DNA of 64,000 nt. Source: Megaleporinus macrocephalus. Lineage: Eukaryota; Chordata; Actinopteri; Characiformes; Anostomidae. The translations under genes and the position numbers were made by a program. Positions within the stretch are counted from its first letter, which is position 1, and each line of letters begins with the position of its first letter. Shown piece after piece: positions 11,041 to 21,862 of this stretch. The notes under the pieces were generated by a model that ran no database searches, was not told the origin of the DNA, and saw nothing but the letters and a program-made list of their open reading frames with translations. The stretch lies in the NCBI GenBank assembly GCA_021613375.1, contig CM038719.1, positions 39,598,620 to 39,662,619 of the forward strand. Reading direction: 5' to 3'.

Positions 11041-11505
11041 CACAGTATGATGATCTTTTGGAACAAAAAATGAGCTAAAACTTGTGTTTTTTCTAGTTGC
11101 TAGAAATCATTAGGTTTTCTCTGAAGGCGTAGAAGGCCTGAGGGTCCGTCCTATCCCCCGCCACCCCACCCCCCCTGCATATATATGTGACAGCTATATA
11201 TAACAGTTTATTTTGATGGTGTTTCTGTGTGAGCTAAGCTGAGCGATAAGTTCTTCGCAGCAGGAGACGGTGTTCTTCTTTATGAGGCTAATGGAGCAGG
11301 CGCTGACCTGCAGGCTGGGGGCCTCTTCAGCGGGACGCCACCTGCAACAACAATAACATCACACACTCCTCCAGCTCCATCCCTTCAGCACACTGCTGCA
11401 GCAGCCGGCTCTGCTTTTCTTTCCCATACTAATGCGCTCGGCAGCCAGTGTCCACTTCATCAGCTACGTCCCCGTGTATCAACACCCAGTGTCCATATAG
11501 GAGCA
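11041..11505. other. Candidate conserved noncoding island
   Basis: After a short C-rich run, about 11215-11500 is complex and GC-moderate with no repeat that I recognise. The clear island is cagcaggagacggtgttc through gctcggcagccagtgtcc. No open frame of note. Could equally be ordinary single-copy DNA. Confidence 0.3.
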
Positions 11506-11509
11506 CTTA

Positions 11510-11835
11510 GTGGTTCTACAATGAGATGATCTCAGCTCATCGGTTGGTGCTCCTCTAGTCCTTCATCAGTGGTCAGAGGACGATGTCCACTGGAGGCTGT
11601 GGCTGGACAGTTTTGGTTGGTGGATGATTCTTAATCCATCATGTCAGTGTCACTGCACTGCTGAGAATGACCCACCTCCCAAATAGTAGCTGCTCTGTGG
11701 TGGTCCTGCGGGGGTCCTGATCATTAAAGAACTGAGTAATAAAGTATACAGAGAATCAGATGAACTACAGTCTGTAGCTCCTATATGGTCAGTGGAGCTG
11801 ATATAATGACCAATGTGTGTAGATACAAGGACTTC
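11510..11835 (+). repeat. Dispersed repeat T (ctgctctgtggtggtcctg type)
   Basis: Blocks gtgtcactgcactgctgag, tgctctgtggtggtcctg, gatcattaaagaactgag and cagtggagctgat match 53836-54320 in the same order. This is a very common fish interspersed repeat built around the phrase gtggtcctgygggggtcctg. Its class is not determined here. This copy lacks the first part present at 53836. Confidence 0.7.
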
Positions 11836-12335
11836 AATCACATTGAGGTCTGGACCCTGGGGTGGTCAGTCCAGTTGCATCTTTGTTTGATATGTGAGGA
11901 GGTCCTTGAGCAGCTACACATCCTTTCAGACCCCCCTATAGTGCTGAGATGTCTTCTCACAGTGGAAGGATGGACAGACACAGCTGTGGATGTTCTCCGA
12001 TCCGAAGCCAGACTGGGATTACATTGCGTTTGAGTTGAAAGGCTCGTGAGCACGCTCGCTGGGCCGCCTCTGACCGCCGCATGACCGCAGGTACCTCGTT
12101 GTAAAACTGTATTGTGCGGGACCGGGACCGAGTGACCCGTGCCAGAGCGGCTCGTCCTCTTCCAGGCCGGGATTTAAAGACCTGTGGCGAAAGAGGAAGC
12201 TTTATGGAAGTTGCAGGCATGGACACACACGCACGCACGAGGAGGTGCACGGGGCTGCTGGGGGTTGTTTAGGATAGTGGAGTCTCTCCCAACTGCCCCG
12301 GAGACGTAAATGAGGCAGAGTGGGGTGATGGAACG
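11836..12335. other. Candidate noncoding island, GC-rich
   Basis: Single-copy with CpG-containing words (ctgaccgccgcatgaccg, gaccgggaccgagtgacc, gagcggctcgtcctc). A 97-codon minus frame crosses it but continues into a microsatellite and looks like chance. The part before 12000 may still be repeat-derived. Confidence 0.3.
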
Positions 12336-12339
12336 AATC

Positions 12340-12370
12340 CACACACACACACACACTGTCCAGTAGCCAG

Positions 12371-12421
<51 letters not shown>
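12340..12421. repeat. (CA)n and (GA)n microsatellites
   Basis: About eight ca repeats at 12340-12356, then a 16-bp gap and about 24 ga repeats at 12373-12421. Confidence 0.95.
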
Positions 12422-12423
<2 letters not shown>

Positions 12424-12523
12424 CACTGCAGTGTCAGCTCTTTACAGATTCATGCTCATGCTCTGAGAGAAGCTGCACCTGGGGGTCCCCATTATACACA
12501 CGAACAGAGGGGGCAAGAGCCGA

Positions 12524-12533
12524 GCACACACAC

Positions 12534-12616
<83 letters not shown>
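12524..12616. repeat. (CA)-(TA)n-(CA) compound microsatellite
   Basis: A core of about 34 ta dinucleotides flanked on both sides by short ca runs. Confidence 0.95.
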
Positions 12617-12639
12617 AACCTTTATGCTGCCTTTGTGAG

Positions 12640-12986
12640 GTTATACACAATATGGGGTGACACTTCAGTCTCTAGTAACTGTGTAGTTACATGAACAACA
12701 CATGTAACTATTAGTGATGTAGCCACTGTTATATATTATAACATCAGTACTGCTTATGTAATTATATAGTAATCAATTATATAGTTTATTCATAGTTACA
12801 TGACGACCAACAAGAGCTCTGAACAGTTATATACACATGAAATCATTGTATATTTATTAAAATGTAAATAATAATTCTAATAATATTAAATGTTTTACAT
12901 TATATTTACATTACATTGTATATATGCACCTACCTATATGTAACTTATATGTAATATGTCTCATATATATTATATATTACAGTTAA
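12640..12986. repeat. AT-rich module, copy 1 of a local family
   Basis: Contains catgacgaccaacaagagc, gaaatcattgtatatttatt and tacattacattgtatata. The same blocks recur at 14858-15010 and 15490-15660, so this is a locally multiplied AT-rich module. No gene. Confidence 0.6.
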
Positions 12987-13672
12987 GTTTACATTTAAGC
13001 TTACGTTTAACGCATTTAGCAGATGCTCTTATCCAGAGTGACTTACAGAAGTGCTTAGTGTTGAGTCAGAGTATGAGTGTCTCTATCTAGTACAAACAGG
13101 TTTAAGTCCAAACTACTCTTAAACTCAAACACTGCCATACACAAGTGCCGGTGCTGATACCTAGAAAGAAGATAATATAATATAAGATTAGACACAGAGC
13201 AAGACTGGAACACCTACAGAGAAGAGAATAAATACAAGAATACATACAGCATAAGTACAGTACTTATCCAGAGTTTCTAGAAGATCAAGTGCAGTTATGG
13301 TTTCTACCAATGCTTCAGGAGATTATAAGTGCTTCACAAAGAGATGGTGGTCTTCAGTCTGGCGGGTCAAGCCGAGCCGTACTTGAAGCGCGAAGGTCTC
13401 GAGGTGCAGATCCACTTTTGACCATTGCCATAAGGTCAGGAGGAGCTGGTCCATTCTTGGCTTTGTAGGCATCAAAACTTTAAACTGAATGCAAGTGGAG
13501 TGACATGAGTGAACTTGGGAAGACTCTGGAAAAGTTGAAGGTTCTGATGTCCTGCAAAGGAATGACCAGCCAGGAGAGAGTTGCAGTAGTCGAGCCTTGA
13601 AATGACAAGAGACTGGACGAGCACCTGGGAGGCCTCCTGAGAGAGGAAGTGTCGGATGCGTCTGATATATTA
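12987..13672 (-). pseudogene. L2-like LINE 3' end with reverse-transcriptase remnant
   Basis: On the minus strand 13610-13560 encodes a block reading VISRLDYCNSLLAG, the conserved segment near the end of L2/CR1-type reverse transcriptases. About 13440-13380 gives YKAKNGPAPP and APRDLRASS-like pieces in another frame. The element ends toward 12987 with gtaagtcactctggataag and agcatctgctaaatgcg, the tail typical of fish L2 elements. The frame is broken by shifts and stops, so it is a 5'-truncated dead copy of about 690 bp. The order RT block, 3' untranslated part, tail supports one continuous insertion. Family name from memory. Confidence 0.7.
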
Positions 13673-13973
13673 TCATAATTGTCATGATAAATTATGCCAG
13701 ATAATGTACGAGGATAAAGATTTTTTTTTTTCTGCCACTTGATGTATAGGGTAACTTTTCAAATTTAGTAAAAAAGTGAACAAAATGATACAAATTAAGA
13801 TAAATAATAATCATAATAATAACAATATGTCATATAAAGACAGCTGACATTTCAAAATGTAGTTAAAATCCATAAAATACAACAAAATTGGAGATACACA
13901 AATATTCACATACATAAAGTATCAGTTTTTGTATGTTTGCCCTGTTTTTTTGTCTAGAACGTTTATGAAAACA

Positions 13974-14045
<72 letters not shown>

Positions 14046-14403
14046 AACACACATACACACACATACAGTAGCAGCTTATTCTCTCTCAGGTAATTATACA
14101 TTGGTAATAACAACTGGAACTGTAATACGCAGCCTTTTCCCAGACGTTTGTAATAACTAATAAACGTGTTATAACTTCTATCACAAACACAGTCACAGTC
14201 AGGTTATTACCAATGTCATGTTATTGCATTATATCTTGTTTAATAAGACAAGAGAAAACTTGCTATTACAATACCTTCCAAGATGTGTAGCTACATAACC
14301 TGTACTGCTGTAATCCATCTGCAACAGTGGCTACATCACTAGAAGTTATATAGTTGTTATATGTATTGTTAATACAGAGACATAAACGTAATATAAAGCC
14401 TTT
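13673..14403. repeat. AT-rich module, copy with CA tract
   Basis: Blocks attatgccagataatg, tatagggtaacttttcaaa, agacagctgacatttcaaaa and gtttatgaaaacaagcacac recur in the same order at 15660-15800 and 16155-16510. The second half (about 14100-14400) is AT-rich without anything specific. Confidence 0.6.
13975..14066. repeat. (CA)n microsatellite
   Basis: About 33 ca repeats, then a few interrupted by ta. The equivalent site at 16505 also carries (CA)n, so the tract predates the module duplication. Apparent C/V-rich minus-strand proteins here are translations of this tract. Confidence 0.97.
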
Positions 14404-14776
14404 ATATATGGCCAAAAGTATGTGGACATGCTTGCCACCATCTTGAGATCAGGATCAAGATGGATAACAAGTAAGCAAGCCAGTCCGTTTGTGCAGTTTC
14501 TGCTCTGCCCTGGTCAACGTACGTACATGCTGTTATTGTGAAATGCTAAAGTCTAGGAACAACAACAGCTCAGCCACAAAGCAGTGGACACATAAATATT
14601 ACAGCACATAAAGATTGTCTGCCCTGCGTTGCATCACTCACTACTGTTTTCCAAACTGCCTCCAGAAACAATATCAGTGCTAGATTCAGGCCTTTATTTA
14701 TTAATGCACACGGGTTTGGGATGTGCAACAAGCTCGTAGTGGCCAGGTGTCCACATACTATTGGCCATATGGTGTA
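14404..14776. mobile_element. Tc1/mariner-like element, internally deleted
   Basis: The left end tatatggccaaaagtatgtg and right end gtccacatactattggccat are inverted copies with two mismatches over about 24 bp, flanked by ta on both sides as expected for this superfamily. Inside are remains of the transposase N-terminal coding region (ctgccctggtcaacgt, aacaacaacagctcagccac, ttccaaactgcctcc), after which the coding part is deleted up to the right end. About 370 bp, non-autonomous. The end sequence is a well-known fish Tc1-like family. Confidence 0.85.
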
Positions 14777-14835
14777 TATACAGTTTGTTAATGCAATATG
14801 ATTTCAGAGCATTAAGTCCATATTGATGTATTACA

Positions 14836-14858
14836 CATATATATATATATATATATAG
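14836..14858. repeat. Short (AT)n tract
   Basis: About eleven ta dinucleotides at the edge of the module array. Confidence 0.9.
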
Positions 14859-16345
14859 CCAGTACATGACGACCAACAATTGCTTTGAACAGTTATTAAT
14901 GAACATATATAAAATCATTGTATATTTGTTTAAATATAAAAAATAATTATAATAATATTAAAAACTTAACATTTTAGTTACATTACAATGTATATTAGCA
15001 TCTACCAATATATAATATATCTCGGCCATAGGACATATAGGGTAACTTTTCAAATTATGTGAAAAAGTGAAAAAATAATACAATTTAGGATAAATAATAA
15101 CTATTATAATAATATTATTAATATATACGGTATTAATACTGTAAGTATTGCTTTTACATACGTCAGTGTGTTTATTTAACCCTTTAAAAAATTATGCAAT
15201 ATTTTTCATCAGTCTTGATCTGCATGGTGTCCACTTATCTTTATAATGACACAGTATTTGGATGTAATAAAAATATATATATGTGTTTATTTAAACCTTT
15301 TAAAAATGATTTTTCAGCAGTCTTGATCTACATGGTGTCCACTTCTCTTTATAATGACACTGTATTTGGATGTAATAAAAATATATATTGTTTATCTTTC
15401 TTTTTTTCCATAAGACTTGATTTAAAAATAAAAAAAACATATATTTACATTACATTGTATATATTCACCTACCTATATATAATAATGCTAGCCAGTACAT
15501 GACAACCAACAATAGCTTTGACCAGTTATGAATAAACATATACATAAAATCATTGTATATTTATTAAAATATAAATAATAATTAAAATAACATAAAAAAC
15601 TTTACATTATAGTTACATTACAATGTATATATGCATCTACCAATATATAATATGTCTCATATATATTATATATTATCATCATTGTCATGACAAATTATGC
15701 CAGATAATGGAACAGGATAAAGAAACATGTTCTTAACTTTCAACGTAACTAAAGAAGATATTTTTCCATTTCTATTGGCCACACGACGTATAGGGTATCT
15801 TTTCAAATTATGTGAAAAAATAATACAATTTAGGATAAATAATAACTATAATAATAATAATATTATTAATATAGACAGTATTAATACTGTAAGTATTGCT
15901 TTTACATCCACAGTGTTTATTTAACCCTTTAAAAAAGGATGCAATATTTTTCAGCAGTCTTGATCTACATGGTGTCCACATACCTTTATAATGACACTGT
16001 ATTTGGAAGTAATAATATATATATATATATATATTGTTTATCATTCTTTTGTTTTCCAAAGGACTTAATAAATTTTTACATTATATAAAAAATAAATTTT
16101 TACATTATATTTACATTACATTGTGCATATTCACCTACCTATATATAATATGCCTCATATATATTATATATTATCATCATTGTCACAACAAATTATGCTA
16201 TACAGGATAAAGAAATGTTATTATTTTATGTTATTATTATCAACATAACTAAAGAACATGCCACACGACGTATAGGGTAACTTTTAAAACTGTGTAAAAA
16301 AGTGAAAAAATGATAAAAACTAGGATAAATAATAACCATAATAAT
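14859..16345. repeat. Locally duplicated AT-rich modules
   Basis: At least three partial copies of a composite module lie here. Marker blocks are ttgatctacatggtgtccac (15215, 15325, 15960), aataatgacactgtatttgg-like (15245, 15355, 15995), tatagggtaacttttcaaa-like (15040, 15790, 16270) and tactgtaagtattgctttta (15140, 15885). Copies share order but differ by internal deletions. Open frames here are short and AT-driven. Confidence 0.7.
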
Positions 16346-16502
16346 AACAATAAGTCTTAAAAAGACAGCTGATGATTCAAAATGTAATTAAAATCCATAA
16401 AACACAACAGAATTGGAGATGTTAATATTCACATACATGAAGTATCAGTCCTCACTTTGTATGTTTGTCTTGTTTTTTGTGTCCTAAATGTTTATGAAAA
16501 CA

Positions 16503-16504
<2 letters not shown>

Positions 16505-16559
<55 letters not shown>
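16505..16559. repeat. (CA)n microsatellite
   Basis: About 27 ca repeats directly after gtttatgaaaacaagc, the same junction as at 13975. Confidence 0.97.
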
Positions 16560-16560
<1 letters not shown>

Positions 16561-17215
16561 CATGACCTCAGAGAAGGTGTAGTAGCTGAGCACCTTCAGA
16601 GCTGCTGTGATATACGGTCTCAGTGAGGGGCCACCGCTGCCCCCCTCATGGCCTCTGGTGCTGTGTGTGTATTCTTATGTATGTTTATTTAAACTTTCCT
16701 GGCTTGCCCTCTGTGTCCCCCCCAAGCAGTCCTTCACCGCTGCCCCCACACTGGACGGCCCCGTTCGGCCCCTAGACTGGCCGCGCGTGTTGATATGGAA
16801 ATGCAATCGGGCAAGCAGGGGTTAACCTGAGCAACATTTCAAAAAGAAGCGGATGACACATCCGAGCCCCTAAATCACTCGTCCTGTTCGGAAACCCCTC
16901 GCCTCACGCCAAAGCGCGGCACGGGTGAGCGGCAGAGGAGCTCCGCGAGAGCCTTTCGAGCGCTTCATGATGTTACACTCAGAGCCGGGCCAGGAGAAAG
17001 TTGGGGGGGATGGGGTCGCCGTGGCAACAGCGTGGCCCTCAGGAGGGAAAAGAGAGAGGGAAAGTTACACAGCTGGTTTTGTGGTGTGAAGTGACCGAGG
17101 TCACCGCCTGCACCTCAGAAAGATCCCACTGTGCACACATACACACAAACACGGCTCCCAGTGCTCGGACAGGAAGACCATAAAGCCAGCCCACCTTAAG
17201 AACCCGGCTCAGGTA
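16560..17215. other. Candidate conserved noncoding island, GC-rich
   Basis: Complex single-copy sequence with CpGs (ctggccgcgcgtgttg, cgccaaagcgcggcacggg) and cores such as aaatcac and ggggttaa. The frames at 16607-16825 (72 codons) and 17001-17183 (60 codons) have no protein features that I recognise. Composition contrasts sharply with the AT-rich DNA on either side. Confidence 0.35.
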
Positions 17216-17385
17216 ATGAATTCAGCACACTTATGTGTATAAGTACATGTTCAGTTCAGCTGAGCTGATTTGCTGTTTGAGGTCATTGTATGTTCAAACG
17301 TGTTTCCTTCTTTTCTCTGAAGCTGATATAAAGTCATTCTGAGAAGCTTCATGTGTTTATAGTGGTAGTGATATGAACCAAGATG
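17216..17385. other. No gene seen
   Basis: Short AT-moderate sequence, single-copy in this window. Confidence 0.4.
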
Positions 17386-17501
<116 letters not shown>

Positions 17502-17514
17502 GTATATATGGTGA

Positions 17515-17728
17515 ATATATTTTAAATTCTCTACATCATTTGAACTCAACAATGATTGTTTTTATTGTGTGAAAATTTCATGATGAATGGACCAATAGAA
17601 GTTCTCCAAAACAGCTTGGAAAGAATTCTGGTTCCATTGACTTACATTGAAAGTAAAGTATGTTTTTGATCTCTCCTGTAAAGTTGCAATTCTGGAGATT
17701 CTTGTTCTTCATTGGACAGCGACGATAG
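17515..17728 (-). mobile_element. R1 MITE copy
   Basis: Blocks ctacatcatttgaactcaac, tggaccaatagaagttctcc, ttccattgacttacattgaa, gatctctcctgtaaagttgc and the terminus cattggacagcgacgat are all in order. The copy is nearly full length and lacks only a clear left terminus, which is replaced by AT-rich DNA. Confidence 0.8.
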
Positions 17729-18040
17729 TATTTAAATGTAATTACTTAATTATTACCCAGTATTTAAATGTAATTACATAATGATTACCCATTAATTACA
17801 TCATTATTTGCCTTATTACAATACAAAAATGTATTGACACCTTCAAGTCTTGTTTCAAAGTAAAGAAATGCAAAAACATAAATGTAGAAGATTTTTCGAA
17901 GTGTTTATATTAACATATTTTTTTCATATTCTAATAAGAAATCTGAAATTACAAAAATGGCATGGGATATATATATATATATACATGTATAGCTGTATAT
18001 TACAGACAGAAAGCTTTTATCTTCTCACCAAAACACTTTA
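17729..18040. other. AT-rich stretch, no gene
   Basis: Includes a short imperfect duplication (agtatttaaatgtaattac at about 17728 and 17758) and a small (AT)n run near 17970. Nothing coding. Confidence 0.4.
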
Positions 18041-18245
18041 TTATTAAATATTAATCAGTATTAATAGAGTAAGTAGTGCTTTTCCATACGTCAGTGTGTT
18101 TATTTAACTCTTTCCAAGCTTCTCCTAAACAACCCAGTATTATTATCAGTTCTCATCTAATACCTGCTTTGACTGCTCAGTACTTCATTAAGCTAAATCA
18201 AGATTTGCTGCTGAAGGAACTGACTGTATTGTTCTTAAAACTGAT
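18041..18245 (+). repeat. Dispersed repeat S, copy 1 (partial)
   Basis: Blocks gtcagtgtgtttatttaac, tttccaagcttctcctaaac, tctaatacctgctttgactg and cagtacttcattaagctaaa match 47590-47905 and 60600-60908. This copy ends after ctgaaggaactgactg and lacks the second half. Unclassified interspersed repeat. Confidence 0.75.
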
Positions 18246-18800
18246 GCACAACAGTGGTTATTTGTAAAATACAAGAATTTCTTCTTCATTTTTATACAAT
18301 TTTAAGTATTTATCTGCCATAATTCCAAAATATAATAAGAAGAAGAAGAAGAAGAAGAAGAATATAAGTTATATAGAACTTTGTTTGTTACACATTCATT
18401 TAAAAAAACATGTAAATGTATATAACCTTTAAATAGACTGGCTCAGTGAGTACTTGTGTTAGGGTTCAGCAACAGCATCCCCCCACCCCACCCATCCCCT
18501 CAAAACCAAAACGATAAGCAGCTTTGTTAATGAATAAATGAGTGAATGATTGGATGAAAATTATATAAAATTCTATAAATTCTACTGTTTATCTTGGAGG
18601 GAGGGGGATATGGGGGTTACACATTAACATTAAATGCTATAGCAATGAAAACACTAGCACAAGTGCATCAATTACATGATAACGCATTACAGCAGTACAG
18701 CAGTACAAGACTATTCTATAGCTCACCTATTCACCGTATTTGGCCACACCCACTTTCAAGCGTGTGTTTTTTTCCACCTTTGTGTTAGAACTTCCGCTCA
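18246..18800. other. AT-rich stretch with (AAG)n, no gene
   Basis: A run of about seven aag lies at 18340-18362. The remainder is AT-rich with a short C-rich run near 18480. Two overlapping open frames at 18594-18906 have no recognisable motif. Confidence 0.4.
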
Positions 18801-18880
18801 GCTAACCAAAATGAATACAGTTACATGGGAGGAGACCAGAGAGACAGTAAGAAGTTCTAATGGGACAACACTGTCTCCTA

Positions 18881-18966
18881 AGGTTAATAACACAGTGGGT
18901 GGGTGATATGAGAAGGTGGTCTGAGGTTAATAACACAGTGGGTGGATGATATGAGAAGGTGGTCTG
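18881..18966. repeat. 43-bp tandem duplication
   Basis: The 43 bp starting aggttaataacacagtggg and ending aggtggtctg occur twice back to back (18881-18923 and 18924-18966) with one or two differences. The second copy leads into the exon-like frame at 18942, so the duplication lies across the upstream edge of that broken gene. Confidence 0.95.
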
Positions 18967-19106
18967 AGGTTACTTATGGAGACATGTTTAATTACTCTGT
19001 ACTCTCGGAAGGTGTAGACGGTTCAGTAATGAAAAACTATAAAAGTACTGAAGCGTATCAGTACCTGCACAGTGGGAAGGTGGGCGTGTCCTCCTACACA
19101 CAGACA
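18942..19106 (+). pseudogene. Exon fragment resembling fish YqaJ/SWIM-type TE protein
   Basis: The frame reads WSEVTYGDMFNY, then MKNYKSTEAYQYLHSGKVG. This matches, from memory, the N-terminal pattern of a multicopy fish protein family (W..VT.GDI..Y ... YKSLEAYNYF.SG.V) whose members carry SWIM zinc-finger and YqaJ-like exonuclease domains and look transposon-associated. The frame meets a good 5' splice-donor sequence, aca|gtgagt, at 19106/19107 and is stopped soon after, which fits an exon end. Upstream, a 43-bp duplication and stops break any continuation, and I find no downstream SWIM or nuclease part. Most likely a decayed copy; the family match is moderate. Confidence 0.45.
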
Positions 19107-20232
19107 GTGAGTTTATATTTCTGAAAGCCGGTTAAACCCAAGTCCAGCCAGCTGCCCGAGCCACTCTGCGTGGGTGTTAGTTACAGTCCAGATAGCCTAG
19201 CGCGGTGGACACTGATCAGAAAACAGTTACTGAACTGATAGACTCACCAGCACCCGACACGTCTGCTTCCTCTGAGCTTCATAAGCGAGACATTTCTCTG
19301 GATAAGGAAGCTCTGGTGCTGGTTCTCCTCCACAGAATGGTGAGAGCAGACATACGGAGGTTTGGGTGGAGGTTTTAAATTTAGAGCTTCAGTCAGAGAC
19401 GCAGGTGGTCTTCTTTGGAAGGCGGCCCCCCAACACTCTGATCTTTATGTGCTGTGTTTGTAACTCTGTTGTTCAAGACAAGTTTTATCTTCTTCCAATT
19501 ACTGACTCCCTCTAACTGAACATGTTATGCTGGTCATTTTATATATTTGTTGTTGTTTTGCTTGTATCTAGTATCAACGTATTCTAACACAAAGTAAACC
19601 AAGAAGGCCGCCCCAGTGTTGTCATAGCGCTAGGCTACCACCGCTAGCTAGGTTGCTGAGTCACGATGGAAGCCCATGTAGAGGGCCGAGGCTTGAGGGT
19701 CATGGTTCGCTACTGTTATTATTTTATAACTGAACGCTTTCAGTAGGCAGTTCATATCAATGTACCCTGAAACTAATCTCACTTTATTACAAATGTGTTA
19801 TTACATAGGACTAAATATGTTATAACAACTTGTGGAATAGGCTTGCGTAACCTGAGCCGCCGCAGTCCGCCCGTAGCAGTGAATACATCACTGCTAATTA
19901 CAGAGCCTGGACCGGCCACGGTGGAGTCGTTGAAGAAACTTACCTCGCATGTAATGTACATTCAGCTGAACACCTGGCCCTTGTCCGAACCCCAACCCCA
20001 AAGCTGTAGGGAATCCACTGCGGCCCTCCAGAACAATCTGAACATCTGTAGATAATCTGTTGGGGGTGGGGGGTGGGGGGGGTCCTCAAATAAAGTGGAG
20101 CCCACATGCATTGTTATCATGTAACTACACAGTTATTATATATGGAGGCAGCAAAGTTTCTTATATGGTCCCATAACTAGAAAAGAGCATCTGCTGAAGG
20201 AAACATTGGACGGTGGCACAGGTTAAGCAGTG
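19107..20232. other. Single-copy stretch, no gene recognised
   Basis: If the exon at 18942 is real, this could contain decayed downstream exons; short frames such as DKEALVLVLLHRMVRADIRR at 19300-19360 hint at this but carry no known motif. 19830-20050 is GC-moderate. A run ttgggggtggggggtggggg at about 20060-20082 could form a G-quadruplex. Confidence 0.35.
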
Positions 20233-21862
20233 CAAGGAACGAGGGATGAATAAACGACAAGTACAGCAATGCGGGTCAGTGTGTTTGGGGGTCTTACCTG
20301 AGTGAGTACATGCAGTTTGGTGGCTGTGGGTTGAACGAAACCATAATGTTTGGGTTCGACCAAAAATGAATGGGATTCAATGGAAGGAACGAGGGATGAA
20401 TAAACAACAAATAGAGGAGTATGGGTGGGTATGTCTGTGGATCAAAGCCTGAGGATCTGCCCTGAGTGAGTACATTCAGTTTGATGACTGTTGGGAAAAG
20501 AAAAGACAAGGTTTTGGGTGGTGCCGAAAATGAATGGGACTCTATGGGAGGAACGAAGGATGAATAAATGACAAACAAAGGAGTGCGGGTCAGTGTGGCT
20601 GTGGATATGACTTTGGGGATTTGACCTGTTTGAGTACATGCAGTTTGGTGGCTGTGTGTTGAACGAAACCTTAATGTTTGGGTGCGCTCGAATATGAATG
20701 GGACTCTATAAGGGAAAAAAGAGGGATGGAAAAAAACACAAACAGACGAGTGCGGGTCGAGGTTGTGGTCGAGGGTCGGAACCACCCAAAGCCTTGCCCT
20801 TCCTTTACCCAACAGTCACCAAACTGCATGTACTCACTCAGGGCAGGTCCTCAGGCTTTGATCCACAGATATACCCACCCACACTCCTCTATTTGTCGTT
20901 TATTCATCCCTCGTTCTTCCCATTGAGTCCCATTCATTTTCTGCACCACCCAAAACTTTGTCTTTCTTTTTCTCAGAAGTCGCCAAACTGCATGTACTCA
21001 CTCAGGGCAGGTCCTCAGGCTTTGATCCACAGATATACCCACCCATACTCCTCTATTTGTCGTTTATTCATCCCTTGTTCCTCCCATAGAGTCGCATTCA
21101 TTGTAGGCACCACCCAAAACCTTGTCTTTCCTTTTCCCAACAGTCATGAAACTGCATGTACTCAAACAGGTCAGCTCCCCAAAGTCATATCCACAGCCAC
21201 ACTGACCCGCACTCCTTCGTTTGTCATTTATTCATCCTTCATTCCTCCCATAGAGTCCCATTCATTTTCAGTACCCCCCAAAAACCTTCCCAACAGTCAT
21301 CAAATTGCATGTATTCACTCAGGGCAGGCCCTCAGGCTTTGATCCACAAACATATCCACCTATACTCCTCTATTTGTTGTTATTCATCCCTTGTTCCTTC
21401 CATTAAGTCCCATTCATTTTTGGTCGAACCCAAACAGTGTGGTTTCGTTTAACCTACAGCCACCAAACTGCATGTACTCACTCAGGGCAGATCCCCAAAC
21501 TCTTATTCACAGATATACAGACCCACACTCCTTTATTAGTCATTTATTCATCCCTCGTTCTTTCCATAGAGTCCCTTTAATTCTTGGTCAAACCCAAACA
21601 CTGTGGTTTCGTTTAACCTACAGCCACTAAAGTGCATGTCCTCATTCAAGGCACCTGTACTTCTCTATTTTTCATTTATTCATCCCTCTTTCCTTCCACC
21701 AAGTCCCATTCATTTTTGGTCAAACCCAAACATTGTGGTTTAGTTTCAATTGCAGACACCAAACTGCATGTACTCATTTAGAGCAGATCCCCAAAGTTTT
21801 ATCCACAGCCACACTGACCTGCACTCCTTCATTAGTCATTTATTCATCCCTCACTCCTCCCC
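20233..21862. repeat. Inverted array of ~163-bp repeats (3 reverse, 7 forward)
   Basis: The forward anchor gcatgtactca occurs at 20826, 20990, 21154, 21307 (one change), 21470, 21634 (two changes) and 21766, giving spacings of 164, 164, 153, 163, 164 and 132. Its reverse complement lies at 20304, 20467 (one change) and 20632. Orientation therefore flips once, between about 20700 and 20785. Units share cctcaggctttgatccac, ctctatttgtcgtttattc and atagagtcccattcatttt. A period near 162 keeps one frame open over several copies, which explains the 172- and 214-codon frames on the two strands; these are H/P/S-rich repeats, not a gene. Confidence 0.9.

Noticed and set aside
13323..13685. 120-codon minus-strand frame as a possible gene
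   Set aside because: It overlaps the L2-like LINE remnant in a different frame from the recognisable reverse-transcriptase block, so it is a shadow of dead coding DNA.
15808..16059. Frames in the AT-rich module region
   Set aside because: I/N/Y/K-rich translations of AT repeats that are disrupted in the other copies of the same module.
20294..21630. 214- and 172-codon frames with repeated motifs
   Set aside because: Kept open by the ~163-bp period of the inverted array on both strands; no start context, splice signals or domain.
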